Source: Pseudoneurospora amorphoporcata
Taxonomy: Eukaryota; Ascomycota; Sordariomycetes; Sordariales; Sordariaceae
Direction: 5' to 3'
Assembly (NCBI GenBank): GCA_033297205.1
Contig: MU859069.1
Span: 1 to 64,000, forward strand
Length of the DNA: 64,000 nucleotides
Positions 1 through 11,580 of this stretch are shown here, piece after piece (the stretch's first letter is position 1; every line of letters begins with the position of its first letter). Position numbers and translations under genes: made by a program. The notes beneath the pieces were generated by a model. The model was not told the origin of the DNA and ran no database searches. It saw only the letters and a list, made by a program, of their open reading frames with translations.

Positions 1-1699
1 CGCTTCCGCTCCGCTTAGCTACAAGTGCATAGTTCACTGTAGCATCCCTATACTAGTACTATCATTATAGGCTAGTTAGGGCATTGCAGCAAACAATAAT
101 AATAACGAATACAATCTTATAATATATTTGATAGATATTTTTTTTGAGATAAGGTATGGATTAGCGTTAGTTTTTATTTGAGATTAACCGCTCTCCTCTT
201 AAGAAGTATTGTAATTTTGTTCATAATTTCTATTTAGGAAGTTTAATAGTAATAATTCGATATTAATATTATTAATATTATTTTGTAAGCCGTAGCCTTC
301 TTTCTTTAATAATTTAAATACCTTCGAAGGTTAATTATACAGCTTATTAAATTTACTAAATAAATCCGCTAATTTCTCACTACTAATTTGAAAGTCCTGT
401 TTTAGTTTTTTAAAATTCGGGTTATATATAATTTCTTTAATACAAATTATATCTCTAATTTAAATTATCCAGTTTATATACAAATTTTATATATAGTAAA
501 TAAAAGTCATTAAATAATTAATAAGGAAACCTATTTATACTTTAAGTAAATATTTTTAAAGCTGTTTCTCTTTCTTTTAAGCGGTACTTATTATTATAAA
601 AACCCTATAACTATAGACTTTAAAGTAGTTTAAATCTAGTTTGCGTACCTCTTATTAACTATATTATTAGGCAATATAAATATAAAACCGTTCAAAGGGA
701 GATTTCTAATTGTAAAAGTAATAAAGGGATTTATTAATAAAGTAGACTATTGTAGTAGTAATTTCTAACTATAAATTGATTAGGAATTTCGAATTTATTA
801 ATATAGTATTATATCTTTCTTTACTTATAGTCTTCAAATATTCTACCCTACTATTTTATATTTATATATTAGGAATAGAAGGTTTAATCATTATTTTGTA
901 TTAAAATAATTTATAAGTTCGTTAATAAATTCGAAAGTTTTAATACTAATATTATACTATTATTTTAGTATATTAATATAGGATATTAGCGTGATAGTAA
1001 TAGTAATTACTTAATAGTTTAATAAGTAGTAATTTTTAAATATAATTAAATTAATAGTATATAATAAAGAGGAGATATTTAAACCTATTACTTCCTTCAT
1101 TAAATTTGAGGAAATCCGTTGCGAATTTTTCCCTCAGTTTATAGTTATAGTTTTTGAGTATATGATAAATTTATTGTTTAATTTTTACTATAGCATACGC
1201 GTTGTATTTAATTAATAGTATGTTGTGGATCTATATTTTGTTGACGTTTTAGAGATAGTTGAGTACTTGTAGTTTTAGGTAATTAAATTATAAATATTAA
1301 ATATTTACTATTTATTTAAAGGAGCGCTACGTATAGGAATTAATTTTATACTATTATATTATAAATGAGGCTTTAGTAAACAAGAAAAGGATAGTTTCTA
1401 TAACTGTTTAATTATAAATAGCTTTTAAATAATAAAAGAATAATTTATTAATTTTTTTTAGATAATTATTAAAAGGTTAATGACCTTAATAGAAACCTTA
1501 CTTTCGTAATTAGATATAGGAAATGAAATTGGTAGCGAAATTAGGGTAGAAGGCTATTTTCTTTAGCTTTAATTTTAGAAGATTATTTTTAATTTTAATA
1601 ACAACGTTAACTGTGACGGCAAGCATGCCGTCGCAACTATATAAGACCACTTGAGGAACTGAATTGACAGCTTCAGTTACTTGTATCCTTTTGCAGAAA

Positions 1700-1775
1700 C
1701 ATGGCCTAGTTAGTGTAGTGGTCTGCCACCGCTATAATATTAACCTCTTTAAACCCTTTAATTATTATTTAGGTA
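1700..1775 (+). pseudogene. possible mutated tRNA-like remnant
   Basis: A segment beginning near 1702 resembles the 5' half of a eukaryotic tRNA, with a recognisable A-box-like core (TTAGTGTAGTGG). About 70 nt later a TTTAGGT motif could be a C-to-T mutated partner of the 5' acceptor strand. No intact B box (GTTCGANTC) remains, so it is not a working gene. It could also be a tRNA-derived repeat head or chance similarity. The call rests on a short match only. Confidence 0.25.
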
Positions 1776-2206
1776 TTTTTAGCTTATATATAATTATCCA
1801 GATTAGTATAATAAAAGTAAAGAAAATGAATAATTTTATTGAATATATAAAGTGAGTTACTAGAATTAAGTATTTTTAAGTTTTTAAGAGAGTAAATCTC
1901 TTTTTTAGTTTAATATATCCTATTAACTTAAAAAGTTATTTTGTAAGTAATATTACGATTTATATTAGATAATTATATAATTTTTTACTTCTTAAGAACC
2001 TTCTCTCTACTCCCGTTTTTAATTATAAGTCTTTTAATTTCTTTAGCTAATTTAGAATCCTTTATAAGGTTAATATTAATAATATATTAAATAGAAGGGA
2101 ATAGTTTCGTAATATACTTAAATTTCGTATTTGGGTTAATATATTAATATTCTTTTAGAGAATATAATCTCCTCTTATATATTTTATATATAAGTAAATT
2201 AAGAGA

Positions 2207-2611
2207 AAGTCTTTTCGCACCGCCGCAAATGTCTTTATACACTGCTGTCTAAAATACTACTAAGTATAACTTTGCCAAAAAAGAAGTTGTTAGTATAAAA
2301 ATAGTACCAGAATTTTCGTAATTTTCTACTCTATTTTATAGTTTAGTTGCCTTGGACGTATCTGTCTAAAGGAAAGACTCAATGCAAATATTCTAAATTT
2401 AAAGTAAATAAATAGTTTTTTCTTCTTTTATTGTATACTAAGGGCTATATAGGGCTTCTAGGTACGCTCGATATATTATATTGTACAACCAAAATAAATA
2501 AAGATTCCGATATACTTTTTATATGCTACGGCCTTAATTTCGCTAAGTTACCTCTAAAAGCCTTTTTTGATAGTGGTGCGAAAAGACATTTGCGGCGGTG
2601 CGAAAAGACTT
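2207..2611. mobile_element. MITE-like element with ~30-bp terminal inverted repeats
   Basis: The left end (2207-2236) and right end (2582-2611) are perfect inverted repeats of 30 bp, much GC-richer than their surroundings. The match continues imperfectly for about 13 bp inward, with differences mostly of the C-to-T/G-to-A kind. The right end carries the motif GGTGCGAAAAGAC twice, so the terminus is itself a nested repeat. The ~345 bp interior is AT-rich and has no credible ORF. Size and ends fit a non-autonomous DNA transposon (MITE); no clear target-site duplication directly flanks it. The family is not recognised. Confidence 0.7.
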
Positions 2612-3850
2612 CCTGTAAATTAATTGTTTTTTTACGAGTTTGAATTTTGGTTTTATTTGATTAAAATTTTATTTTATTAGATCTAGACCTATTAGGCTTT
2701 TTCTTACTATTTTAATAAGCGTCCTTATTATTTCTCTTTTTATCTTAGTTTTTACTAATAGATTTTTAACTATTAAATTCAATATTAGTTTCGCTAGTAT
2801 TAAAGGCGTTATAATATTTTCCCTTCCTAATAGCGACTTTACATTTTGTAGAATTGATATTATATTTTTTAAAGTCTTTATAAACTTTTATATATATATA
2901 AACGTACTATTAGCTATTTATTTATTTGATTTTTAAATACCTTTATACTAATTAAGGCGTATAATTTTAAATACGTTAATAAAATCAATATATTAGAAAT
3001 TGAGAACTTTAATTTTTCCTACCATTATAGTTTAATTATTATTTATAGCAGTAATTTAATTGTAAAGCTAAGTAATTTAATTTTTAGGTTTTTTAATTAA
3101 AATTATAATTAATTCGTAGTATCATGTCTTAGTTTTAATTTATTTATTAACGATTTTATAATTAATTATACTCTTAACTTTTTATATTATTTGTTAGTCT
3201 CTTATTCCTCTCTTATAGTATTATTTTCTAGTCTGTAGTTAATTAACGATTTTATTTAAGTATATACAGCCTTATTACTAATTACGAATTTTTCTAAATT
3301 TTTTTAAAGTTAGAATAGAGTATAAGTTTTAATTTGAAAAGTTCTTTATTAAGTAAATCCGATTTAGTAATAAGAGTATTGGATATAATTTCGTTTTGTT
3401 TTTTATATTCAATAGGGATTTTTTGAGATACTTTATATTCGTTAATAGTTATTTGAATAGTAGTTCTATTATTGAAAAAATCGAATTCGATTTTAACGGT
3501 TTAAATCTATGCTTTCGCTTTTTTAGTAATAAGGTATAGGTTTAGGTAGAGTAGTTTCAGTTTAGTAGGTTTTTCAATTCAATTTTTAATTTATTTTTTG
3601 AGGGTTTCTGAATTATATTTTGATTAGAGTAATAGCTTTTAACGGATTTCATCTTTATTATTTTTAAGGTAGGCGACTTTTTTTTAGTATTGTTATTGAT
3701 TTTTCAATACGATATTGTGTGTTTTCATTAATTATTAATTTATAGTTAGTTTTGTGAGGTTAATTATCGTATTAATAGGTAATCCGCATATTAGATTGTT
3801 AATTATTAGATTTATTGATGTGAATTAGTTAATTGAATTGTTTAAAAATT

Positions 3851-4673
3851 AGTTATACAATAGATCCGCTCTAGAAGGTCTGGGGGGTGTTCGAGTATCT
3901 TAGAAATGCTAAGACCTGTAATTAGGTGACTGGGACCCTCTACAATTGGGTGTGATCTGCACCCTGCAATCTGACAACTGCCACTCCCGTCACTGCACGA
4001 CCTGCATCCATAGGTAGAATCCACCCAAAGAACTGAAGGCCAAGACTCAGTCCACAGTCCACCACCACCACCTAGGTTCTTGCCTGTGTTGCTCCATATC
4101 GCCAACCCTTCTTTCCCTTTCTCATTCTCTTTGCTCCTTTCTTACCACGACCGATCCCCTCTCCGCGCCTGCCCACGACCTGCGCTCGTAGTCAGTCATT
4201 CGTTCGAGAGTATCCTCCGACCTACCTTAACCCTCCCGAATACTCCGCATCGCCTGCCGAAAGCCGCAGTACAAACCACTGCAAGCCAAAAGAGAAGGAG
4301 CACACACAGGGCCACACAGCTCATTGCTTGCAAGAAGCGAGGCATAGTCCACACGTTGCGTCGACAGTCGTCACTTCCTGTTGGGACGTCCGTTGTCGCC
4401 GACGCGATCCGCAACTTCCTATAACTTCGACCTCTGCAGCTACTGTAGCCCACTGGCATTATGGTGAGTGTCTTTTGATGCACCGGCAGAAACCAACACC
4501 ATAACCGTCACCCGCGCACCTTTTGTTTCCCCTCCATCCGTCTTCCTCAACAGCTCGGGGAACAACGAAGTCACCCTCAACATCCACCTTTCCCATGCAC
4601 CCGATCATCCCGCGAGCCATTGCTTGTCTAATTGCATCATTCCTCTCTGTTGTTCGCCTCTCCTTGCCCCTCG
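3851..4673. other. promoter and 5' leader of the Ubp15 gene
   Basis: Normal-composition DNA from the edge of the RIP block to the deubiquitinase start. The last ~500 nt are C/T-rich, typical of fungal leaders. An ATG at 4461 opens a five-codon uORF ending at 4478; the same ATG is followed by GTGAGT, so it might also mark a leader-intron donor. No separate gene is supported. Confidence 0.5.
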
Positions 4674-7600
4674 ATGTTCAATATGGGCAACCCAACTAAC
4701 CGCGGTCTTCTGACCCCCTCGCCGACCCCGCCAACTGACGACCGGTTTGCTAATCTGCCTATTCGCATTAAGGATGACCAGAACCCACAAGCCCCCTCGC
4801 CCAACGCCATGCTGATCGATACACCCGAGGAACACATTGTCGAACCAAACGGCGTCGATAATGACGATGTCGCCATCATCACCCCGGAGGCTGACGAGAA
4901 GGAGGCCCCTGTCCTCGCCACTGACTGTGAGTTGGACAACAACGCATCCCCCATCCTCCCCGAAGCTCTGCGACTGATGCTGCTTTAGACAAAACCATGA
5001 AAGAGCACGTTCTTCCAGCCCTAATCGACGAACCCCCAATCCTTGAGGACCAGGTTCACACATGGGAGATCAAGGGTTGGCGCAATCTTAACAAGAAGGA
5101 GCATGGTCCCGTCTTCCAGGCTGGTGGCTTCCCATGGTGAGTATCTCGGTGGTCCCTTCAAGTCTGCTAAGAATACTAACACTGTTTAAAGGCGGATTTT
5201 GCTTTTTCCATATGGCAATAATGTTGATCAGTGCTCTATATACCTGGAACACGGATTCGAAGCCGACGAGATGCCCGAGAAATGGAGCTGCTGCGTTCAG
5301 TTTGCGCTCGTGCTATGGAATCCCAACGATCCTTCCGTCTTCCACCACCATTCTGCCCATCACCGTTTCACCAAGGAGGAGAGCGATTGGGGTTTTACAC
5401 GGTTTTTGGAACTCCGGAGGCTGTTTAACCAGCCCTATGACGGGTCAACTCGTCCTCTGGGCGAAAACGACAGCGTCAATATCAGCGCCTACGTCAGGAT
5501 TGTCGAGGATGAAACAGGAGTGCTGTGGCACAACTTCAACAACTACGATTCGAAGCAGGAGACAGGCTACGTTGGCCTAAAAAACCAGGGCGCCACTTGC
5601 TATTTGAACTCGCTCTTACAGTCGCTCTATTTCACCAATGCTTTCCGGAAGGTAAAGAGACCAACATCGTGTTCCTTTCTGCTCTGTTTCCCGCCCGCAT
5701 ACTGACTAGCTTGCAGATCATCTACCAGATCCCTACCGAGCAGGACGAGAGCATGATGAACAGTGCCTATACTCTACAACGACTCTTTTATCAGTTGCAA
5801 ACATCAAATACCGCCGTGGCTACCAGTGAGCTTACCAAGTCTTTTGGATGGGAAACTCGTCATATTTTCGAACAGCAAGACGTCCAGGAACTCTCGCGGA
5901 AACTGATGGAACGCATGGAGGAGAAGATGAAGGGCACACCGCACGAAAAGGCTCTGGCACAGATGTTCAGCGGCAAGATCAAAACATTCATCTCCTGCAT
6001 CAACGTTCCGTACGAATCCAGTCGAGTTGAGGATTTCTGGGACGTCCAACTTAACGTCAGTGGCAACAAGAATCTGCTGGAGAGTTTTCAGGACTACATA
6101 CAGGTGGAGAAATTGGATGGCGAAAACCAATACTACGCTGGCGACGAGTACAAGCTTCAAGATGCCAACAAGGGTGTCATCTTCCAGAGCTTTCCCGATG
6201 TGCTGCATCTGCAACTGAAACGCTTCGAATACGACATTCAACGCGACACGATGATGAAGATCAATGCTCGTTACGAGTTTCCCGAGGAGTTCGATGCCGC
6301 CCCCTTCCTCGAGAAAGACGCCGACCGATCGGAACCTTGGGAATACGAGCTTCATGGCGTGCTGGTACACAGTGGAGATCTCAACACCGGCCACTATTAC
6401 GCTTTCTTGAAGCCCGCCAAGGACGGAAATTGGTACAAGTACGATGATGATAAAGTCACCAAGGCCAGGAAGCTTGAGGTCTTGGAAGACAACTTTGGCG
6501 GTCCTTTCCGGTTGCCCAATGGACAAATTAGAACGTTGCCACAAAAGAAGACGCCAATCATGCGGCCCAACAGCGCATACATGCTGGTGTATATCCGCAA
6601 GTCCCGAGTCGACCAGATCCTCACCCCCGTTACCGAGGAGGACACGCCTCCACATCTCCGCAACAGATTCGCAGAGGAGCTGGCTGCTCGCGAAGCCCGC
6701 CGCAAAGAGAGGGAGGAACAGCACCTTTACATTGGGGTAAAGGTTGTCACCGAGGCGACGTTCCAGCAGCACGGCGGTACCGATCTGACCTACTTCGACG
6801 TGACGCCTGACCAGGATCCCGGGGCACCAATTTATTACCGTGTTCTTCGCCAGGATACCTTGGAGCAGTTGGTCGCCAAAATTGCAGCCGACCTTGGACA
6901 AGATCCTAGACGGGTTCGTTTGTGGATAATGGTTAATCGACAAAACAAGACGGTCCGCCCGGACGCTCCTATCATGGATCTCCAGCTTACAGTGGAGGAA
7001 ACTTATTCCAAGGCTACTGCCCAGCGGGATGAGTCCTTGCGTGTGTGGGCTGAAGTGGCTGAAGAGGTCAACGAGGACGGCGAACCCATCTGGCCATCGT
7101 ATCAGGCGCAAGCTAACGGCGCTATTGTCAAGGACAACATTTTGTTGTTCCTGAAATGGTTCGATGTGGAGAGCCAGACGTTGAAGGGAGTCGGGCATGT
7201 CTACGTGAGGTTGGACAAGAAGGTGGAGGATCTGGTCCCTGTGATTCTGAAGAAGATGGGTTGGGGTGAAAAACTCCCCAGTGGAGAGAAGATTCAACTG
7301 TACGAGGAGATTAAGCCAACGATGGTGGAGGGACTACGGGGCAAGGAAACCCTCAAGACCGAGGAGTTGCAGGACGGAGACATAATCTGTTTCCACCGAA
7401 CCCATGTGCACAAGTCAAGACTTGGTCTTGGCGAAAGCAAGCCTTCTGAAGATGCCAAATCCTCGGACAGGCTTACGGATGCTAGGGAGTATTACGATTT
7501 CTTGCTCCACCGAAAGGTCGTCAGGTTCTGCCCCCACCCCCAGAAGGCTGATGTCCAGCAGTACCCCCAGTTTGAGCTTGTCTTGAGTTCCAAGATGAGC

Positions 7601-8614
7601 TATGACAAACTGTCGGAGAAGGTCGGAGAGCACATAGATGTCGAGCCTACTCATATCCGATTCTATACCATCAATGGCGCCAATGGTAATCCCAGGACGG
7701 CAGTGAAGAGGTTATCCAACCAGACGGTAGAGAGGATCCTTACCCCGCCGGGATACGGGCAGATGAATCATCTCAACCAACTGTCAGACGCACTTTACTA
7801 TGAAGTCCTCGACATTAGTCTTGCCGAGCTAGACACTAAGAAGAGCATCAAGGTCACTTGGCTCAGTGAGGGTATTACAAAAGAGGTGGGTAGTTTGAGA
7901 ACACTTGTGGCTGTTTACGTTACTAACGCTACAGTAGGATCAATACGATCTTCTTGTAACCAAGAGTGGTGTGGTTGAGGACCTGATCGAGGCGTTGGTC
8001 AAGAAGGCCAAAATTCCCAGTGAAGAGGAGGCCGGCCAAATCCGAGTATACGAAGTCAGCAACAACAAGTGGTACAGAGATCTCGATAGGAATTACCCTG
8101 TCATCTCGATTAACGAGTACACCACTGTTGTGGCCGAACGGAAACCTGAGGAGGAGGTTGGTGTTATTGATCCTAACCAGTACATAACCGTCTTCCACTT
8201 CCAGAATGAACCAAGCAGGGCTCACGGAATGTCGTTCAGATTCTTGATCAAAGAGGTAAGTTCACATCCAACACCATCTGAACGGTTCGAGATCTAACCA
8301 AATGGTCCTCACAGGGCGAGCCGTTTTCGGAGACAAAGAAGCGGCTTGAAAAAAGATTGGGAATCAAGGGGAAGAGCTTCGAGAAGATCAAGTTCGCTGT
8401 GGTCAGAAGGGCACAGTTCTCGAGACCAATCTATCTCCAAGACGGTTTGTGACCCCTACCGGTATCGCTTCCCCAATGGCATAACTAACTCAATTGCTCT
8501 ATAGATGACATCCTGTATGAGACGGCCGAGCGAGAAGACTACCTTGGCTTGGACCATGTTGATCGGTCAAGGTCTGCACGAAATGGCGGTGGTGACTTGT
8601 TCCTCAAAGGATAA
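4674..8614 (+). CDS. ubiquitin carboxyl-terminal hydrolase, USP7/Ubp15 family
   Basis: Deubiquitinase that removes ubiquitin from protein substrates. Seven exons (4674-4926, 4989-5136, 5192-5651, 5717-7885, 7938-8255, 8315-8444, 8505-8614) give 1195 residues, close to the family's usual ~1100-1200. An acidic N-terminus is followed by a MATH domain (about residues 90-230, beginning HTWEIKGW), then the USP catalytic core: Cys box GATCYLNSLLQSL with nucleophile Cys270, and His box HSGDLNTGHYYAF with His513. The C-terminal half has the ubiquitin-like/ICP0-binding folds of USP7. The start at 4674 is preceded in frame by a stop at 4629 with no acceptor between, so it is the first usable ATG; 4683 is an alternative. 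The combined MATH-USP-UBL order is diagnostic of human USP7, yeast Ubp15 and S. pombe Ubp21/22. Confidence 0.95.
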
Positions 8615-9824
8615 GGGGGATATGGTATAGCTGGGGTTTTTGAGTGAGCTTGTTGTTTTCTGCATAAGCTATCACCGACCAAGTTCTGTCTGGATAGGCT
8701 GCGCGCAGTCTGGCCGGAGTATATACATTACATTGCACAGCAGGCAGGCATTTGGGCGGCGGCACTTGCAATAACCTTGTTCGTTTTGCTGAGAAGGAAA
8801 AGAGCTGGCTTGTACACTGGCGTTTGTTGAGCAATTGTGGATGTATGCGGTCTTTGTCGTCAGGAAGTCCCCAAGCTGGGCATTTTGCGGTGCACTCGTT
8901 TGCTATCACCATTTTTGTACAGTACTCCTAAAAGTCCTAGAAGTTGTGTTATGTCATCAACGGACGGCATGCAAGCATGGGCAAGGCGTGGGGGACGAGT
9001 AGATATTTCTTGCCAGGCAGTGGACTCAAAATGAAAATAGATATTAATAAAGCAATGTCCTCGGGCAACAAGAGTCATGCTCGGAGTGTGATGATGTCTT
9101 TTGGTGTATGGTTCTTCCTTTCCAACCAGACGGCGAGGACGGGCACCTTGAGGGCTCTCGGGATTAGACTCTGAAAAATGGCTCCACAACGGCTTCAACC
9201 CGACTCGCGGTGCGGGACCCACATGGAAAGACGTCCGCGGTGGGGCGAGCCGCAGGACCCGGGCAACGCCGAGGAACGGCCCCGGCAGCGGCGGGGTTAC
9301 TCATGTGCTGCGCATGCTGAACTTTAGGCGGTGATGCATGGCAGAAATCTTTCCATTTATCGATAAGCGGTTCCCAGGGATTCGCGCCCATCCAAATCCA
9401 CCCATCCACGCCCGCCTGTCCGCTCAACTGCCCGACCCCATCGCCATCCTTGCAGCAGTGAGCGACGAGCGAGAGCGCATGTCCCATTGAGCGAACGTTC
9501 ATTGTACCTGTGTGCCCGATACGTCGACTTCTATTGCGATTCCGCCGTCATATACCCATCCGAACCGAACGGCTTTCATCTCAGCTTTCGCTTTCTACCT
9601 ACCGGCCGAGTACCAACACATAGTCGACTGCGACAAAGTACATAATCAGTCATACGTATCCTCGACCGAACTGGATCACATAACCTCCCAAATTTCACCG
9701 AACGAACCGACGGATAAACAACCATTGCGCCGAACGCTTGCCGGACAAGACACGAGCCACCCGAGCGAACCTGTAACCTAAACCCGAGAAACGAGAAACC
9801 GAACGTCCACAACAACTAGACACC
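8615..9824. other. intergenic: Ubp15 3' end and Tim22 promoter/leader
   Basis: No supported gene in 1.2 kb. The segment 9180-9300 is locally GC-rich; 9500-9824 is an A/C-rich leader in front of the Tim22 start. Short ORFs here lack family resemblance. Confidence 0.5.
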
Positions 9825-10913
9825 ATGAACTTCCCTGGTATGCCCGGCGGCGGTGTTGCTGCGCCCGGTGGTGGTGCTGCGCCTGGAGGTTATGATCCTA
9901 ATGATCCGAATATCAAGTGGGTTAGTACTACCTGAACCTCTGTCTTGGTTTGGAAGTTGGGAGTTGTCGGGGTGGAGGAGGTTGTGGTAGTAAAGCTGCT
10001 CGGTTCGTCGACTATAGGCTAGCTATGCCAGCTAGCTATGTCCACCTCCTTGTCTGTCTATGCCTGCCTGGGTATGGCATCGCATAGACTACTGGACTGG
10101 TCTGGCAGGTGGGCAGGCAGGCGGGTGATGCGGGATGTCGAGCCAGAGACACCCGGATACTTGACGAAAGAGTCGAAAGAGAGGACTTCAAGAGACGACC
10201 CCGAAGAGACTGCTAACTCCAAGGCCAAAACACAGATGCAAAAAACCATGGAATCCTGCTTCGCAAAGACAGTCATGAGCGGTGGCGCCGGTTTCGCGCT
10301 AGGTGGTGTTTTTGGAATGTTTATGGCTTCGGTATGTTTACTTTCTTCTCCCATCCCCTTTCCCGTTTGCCCTCTTTTCCCTCCCCTTCCCTTCCTTCAT
10401 TTCTCTCCATATCTTTCCCTGTCCTCTTCCCCTTCCCACTTCCATGTCCCTGCCCCATCCTCCCCACCCTCACCCCGCATCTATTTAACTAACATTCCCC
10501 CTCCTCACTTATAGATGGCCTACGACACCCCGTACCACTCCCCCACCACCCCAGGCACCGGTCCCGGCGCCAACCCCGCCGCCGCCGGCATCCCGGGCTA
10601 CAAGCCCGTCGACCTGTCCTCGATGCCTCTGAAAGATCAGCTCAAGCACGGCTTCAAGGACATGGGTCAGCGATCTTACAGCACGGCCAAGAACTTTGCC
10701 AAGGTCGGTGCCCTGTTTTCGGGAATCGAGTGCGGTATCGAGGGATTGAGGGCCAAGAATGATTTGGGCAATGGCGTCGCTGCGGGGTGTCTGACGGGTG
10801 CGATTTTGGCCAAGAATGGAGGTCCTCAAGCCGCTGCCGTGGGGTGTGCCGGGTTTGCGGCGTTTAGTGCGGCTATTGATGCTTGGATGAGGATGCCTTC
10901 TGAGGAGGAGTGA
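9825..10913 (+). CDS. tim22: mitochondrial import inner membrane translocase subunit Tim22
   Basis: Channel subunit of the TIM22 complex, which inserts carrier proteins into the mitochondrial inner membrane. Three exons (9825-9920, 10236-10331, 10515-10913) encode 196 residues, the usual Tim22 size. A Gly/Pro/Ala-rich N-terminus is followed by the Tim17/22/23 domain: glycine-rich membrane segments around SGGAGFALGGVFGMF, then a loop with DQLKHGFKDMGQRSYSTAKNFAKVG, and glycine-spaced helices ending in AAIDAWMRMP. Conserved cysteines are present (ESCFAK, GIECGIEG). The first intron is long for this window (315 nt) but has a good CTAAC branch site and CAG acceptor; exon 2 begins at codon 33. Tim17 or Tim23 is less likely given the N-terminal ESCFAKT and RSYSTAKNFA motifs. 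Confidence 0.93.
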
Positions 10914-11580
10914 GTCTGACTGTGTAAGGGGGTGAGAAGGGGAGGCAAAGAAGAGTGAAGAGGGGTGGGGAGGGTAACGAGGTGAAGAAGAGGTGGGTTA
11001 GATCTGTGTGGACAAAAGTCTTGGTCTGGTCTGAGCTGGTCTGGTATGGCTTCATGTACTATTACTGGGTTTGGTGTTGAAGCCGGAGGATGATGGGTCT
11101 TTTGGCGATGGGACCTTAAAAAGCAGTAAGACGCAGATCGGGCGTGTGTGTACATGGAGAAAAAGACTTGGGACATGGGAACGGCGTTAAATGGGGTGGC
11201 ATAGATGCTTTTTTTTTTTGTGTGTACAAATATGATAACATATAAGCATATGGCGAGGATAGATCCGTGGTCTCAAAACGTTTTGAGGCTTGGTTTTTGG
11301 GGACAGATAGATGAAGAGATCTCCATTCTTTCTTAATAGCCAGCTACGGCACTGGAAACTTTCACTGCAGATGAAACATGTGAAGAGCAGGTTGCGAACG
11401 TATATCACCTCAGCTTAACTCGGGAACCAAGCGACTGCATTCTATATCCTATTTCGCTTGTGTTATGTGTGGACCGCCATTGTGTGAACCAACTCCTTGA
11501 TATGCAGTACGACGAATCCAGACCAAAACATGATTTCAAAGAGTACGATCAGCTCCCTTCAGAACCTCAAAGCCAGTGAT
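10914..11580. other. convergent intergenic region Tim22 / Prp45
   Basis: The 3' ends of two convergent genes. G-rich just after the Tim22 stop; a T10 tract lies near 11210. No gene seen. Confidence 0.5.

Larger units (their letters stand above)
1..3850. repeat. AT-rich RIP-degraded block
   Basis: The stretch is strongly AT-rich, full of TpA steps and stop codons in all frames, and contains no open frame longer than about 70 codons. Composition changes sharply near 3850 to ordinary gene-bearing DNA. This pattern is the known product of repeat-induced point mutation (C-to-T changes in duplicated DNA) in Neurospora and relatives, so the block is probably one or more dead transposons, likely in heterochromatin. 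I could not identify the ancestral element. Small GC-richer islands stand out at about 1610-1720, 2207-2240 and 2570-2611; the latter two are ends of an inverted-repeat element. Confidence 0.85.

Noticed and set aside
2431..2643. 70-codon frame inside the inverted-repeat element
   Set aside because: Starts from a non-ATG codon in AT-rich DNA and includes the terminal repeat itself; no transposase motif.
5804..7297. 497-codon open frame opposite the Ubp15 gene
   Set aside because: It lies wholly antisense to a well-supported exon and has no recognisable family; codon bias of the real gene keeps the opposite frame open.
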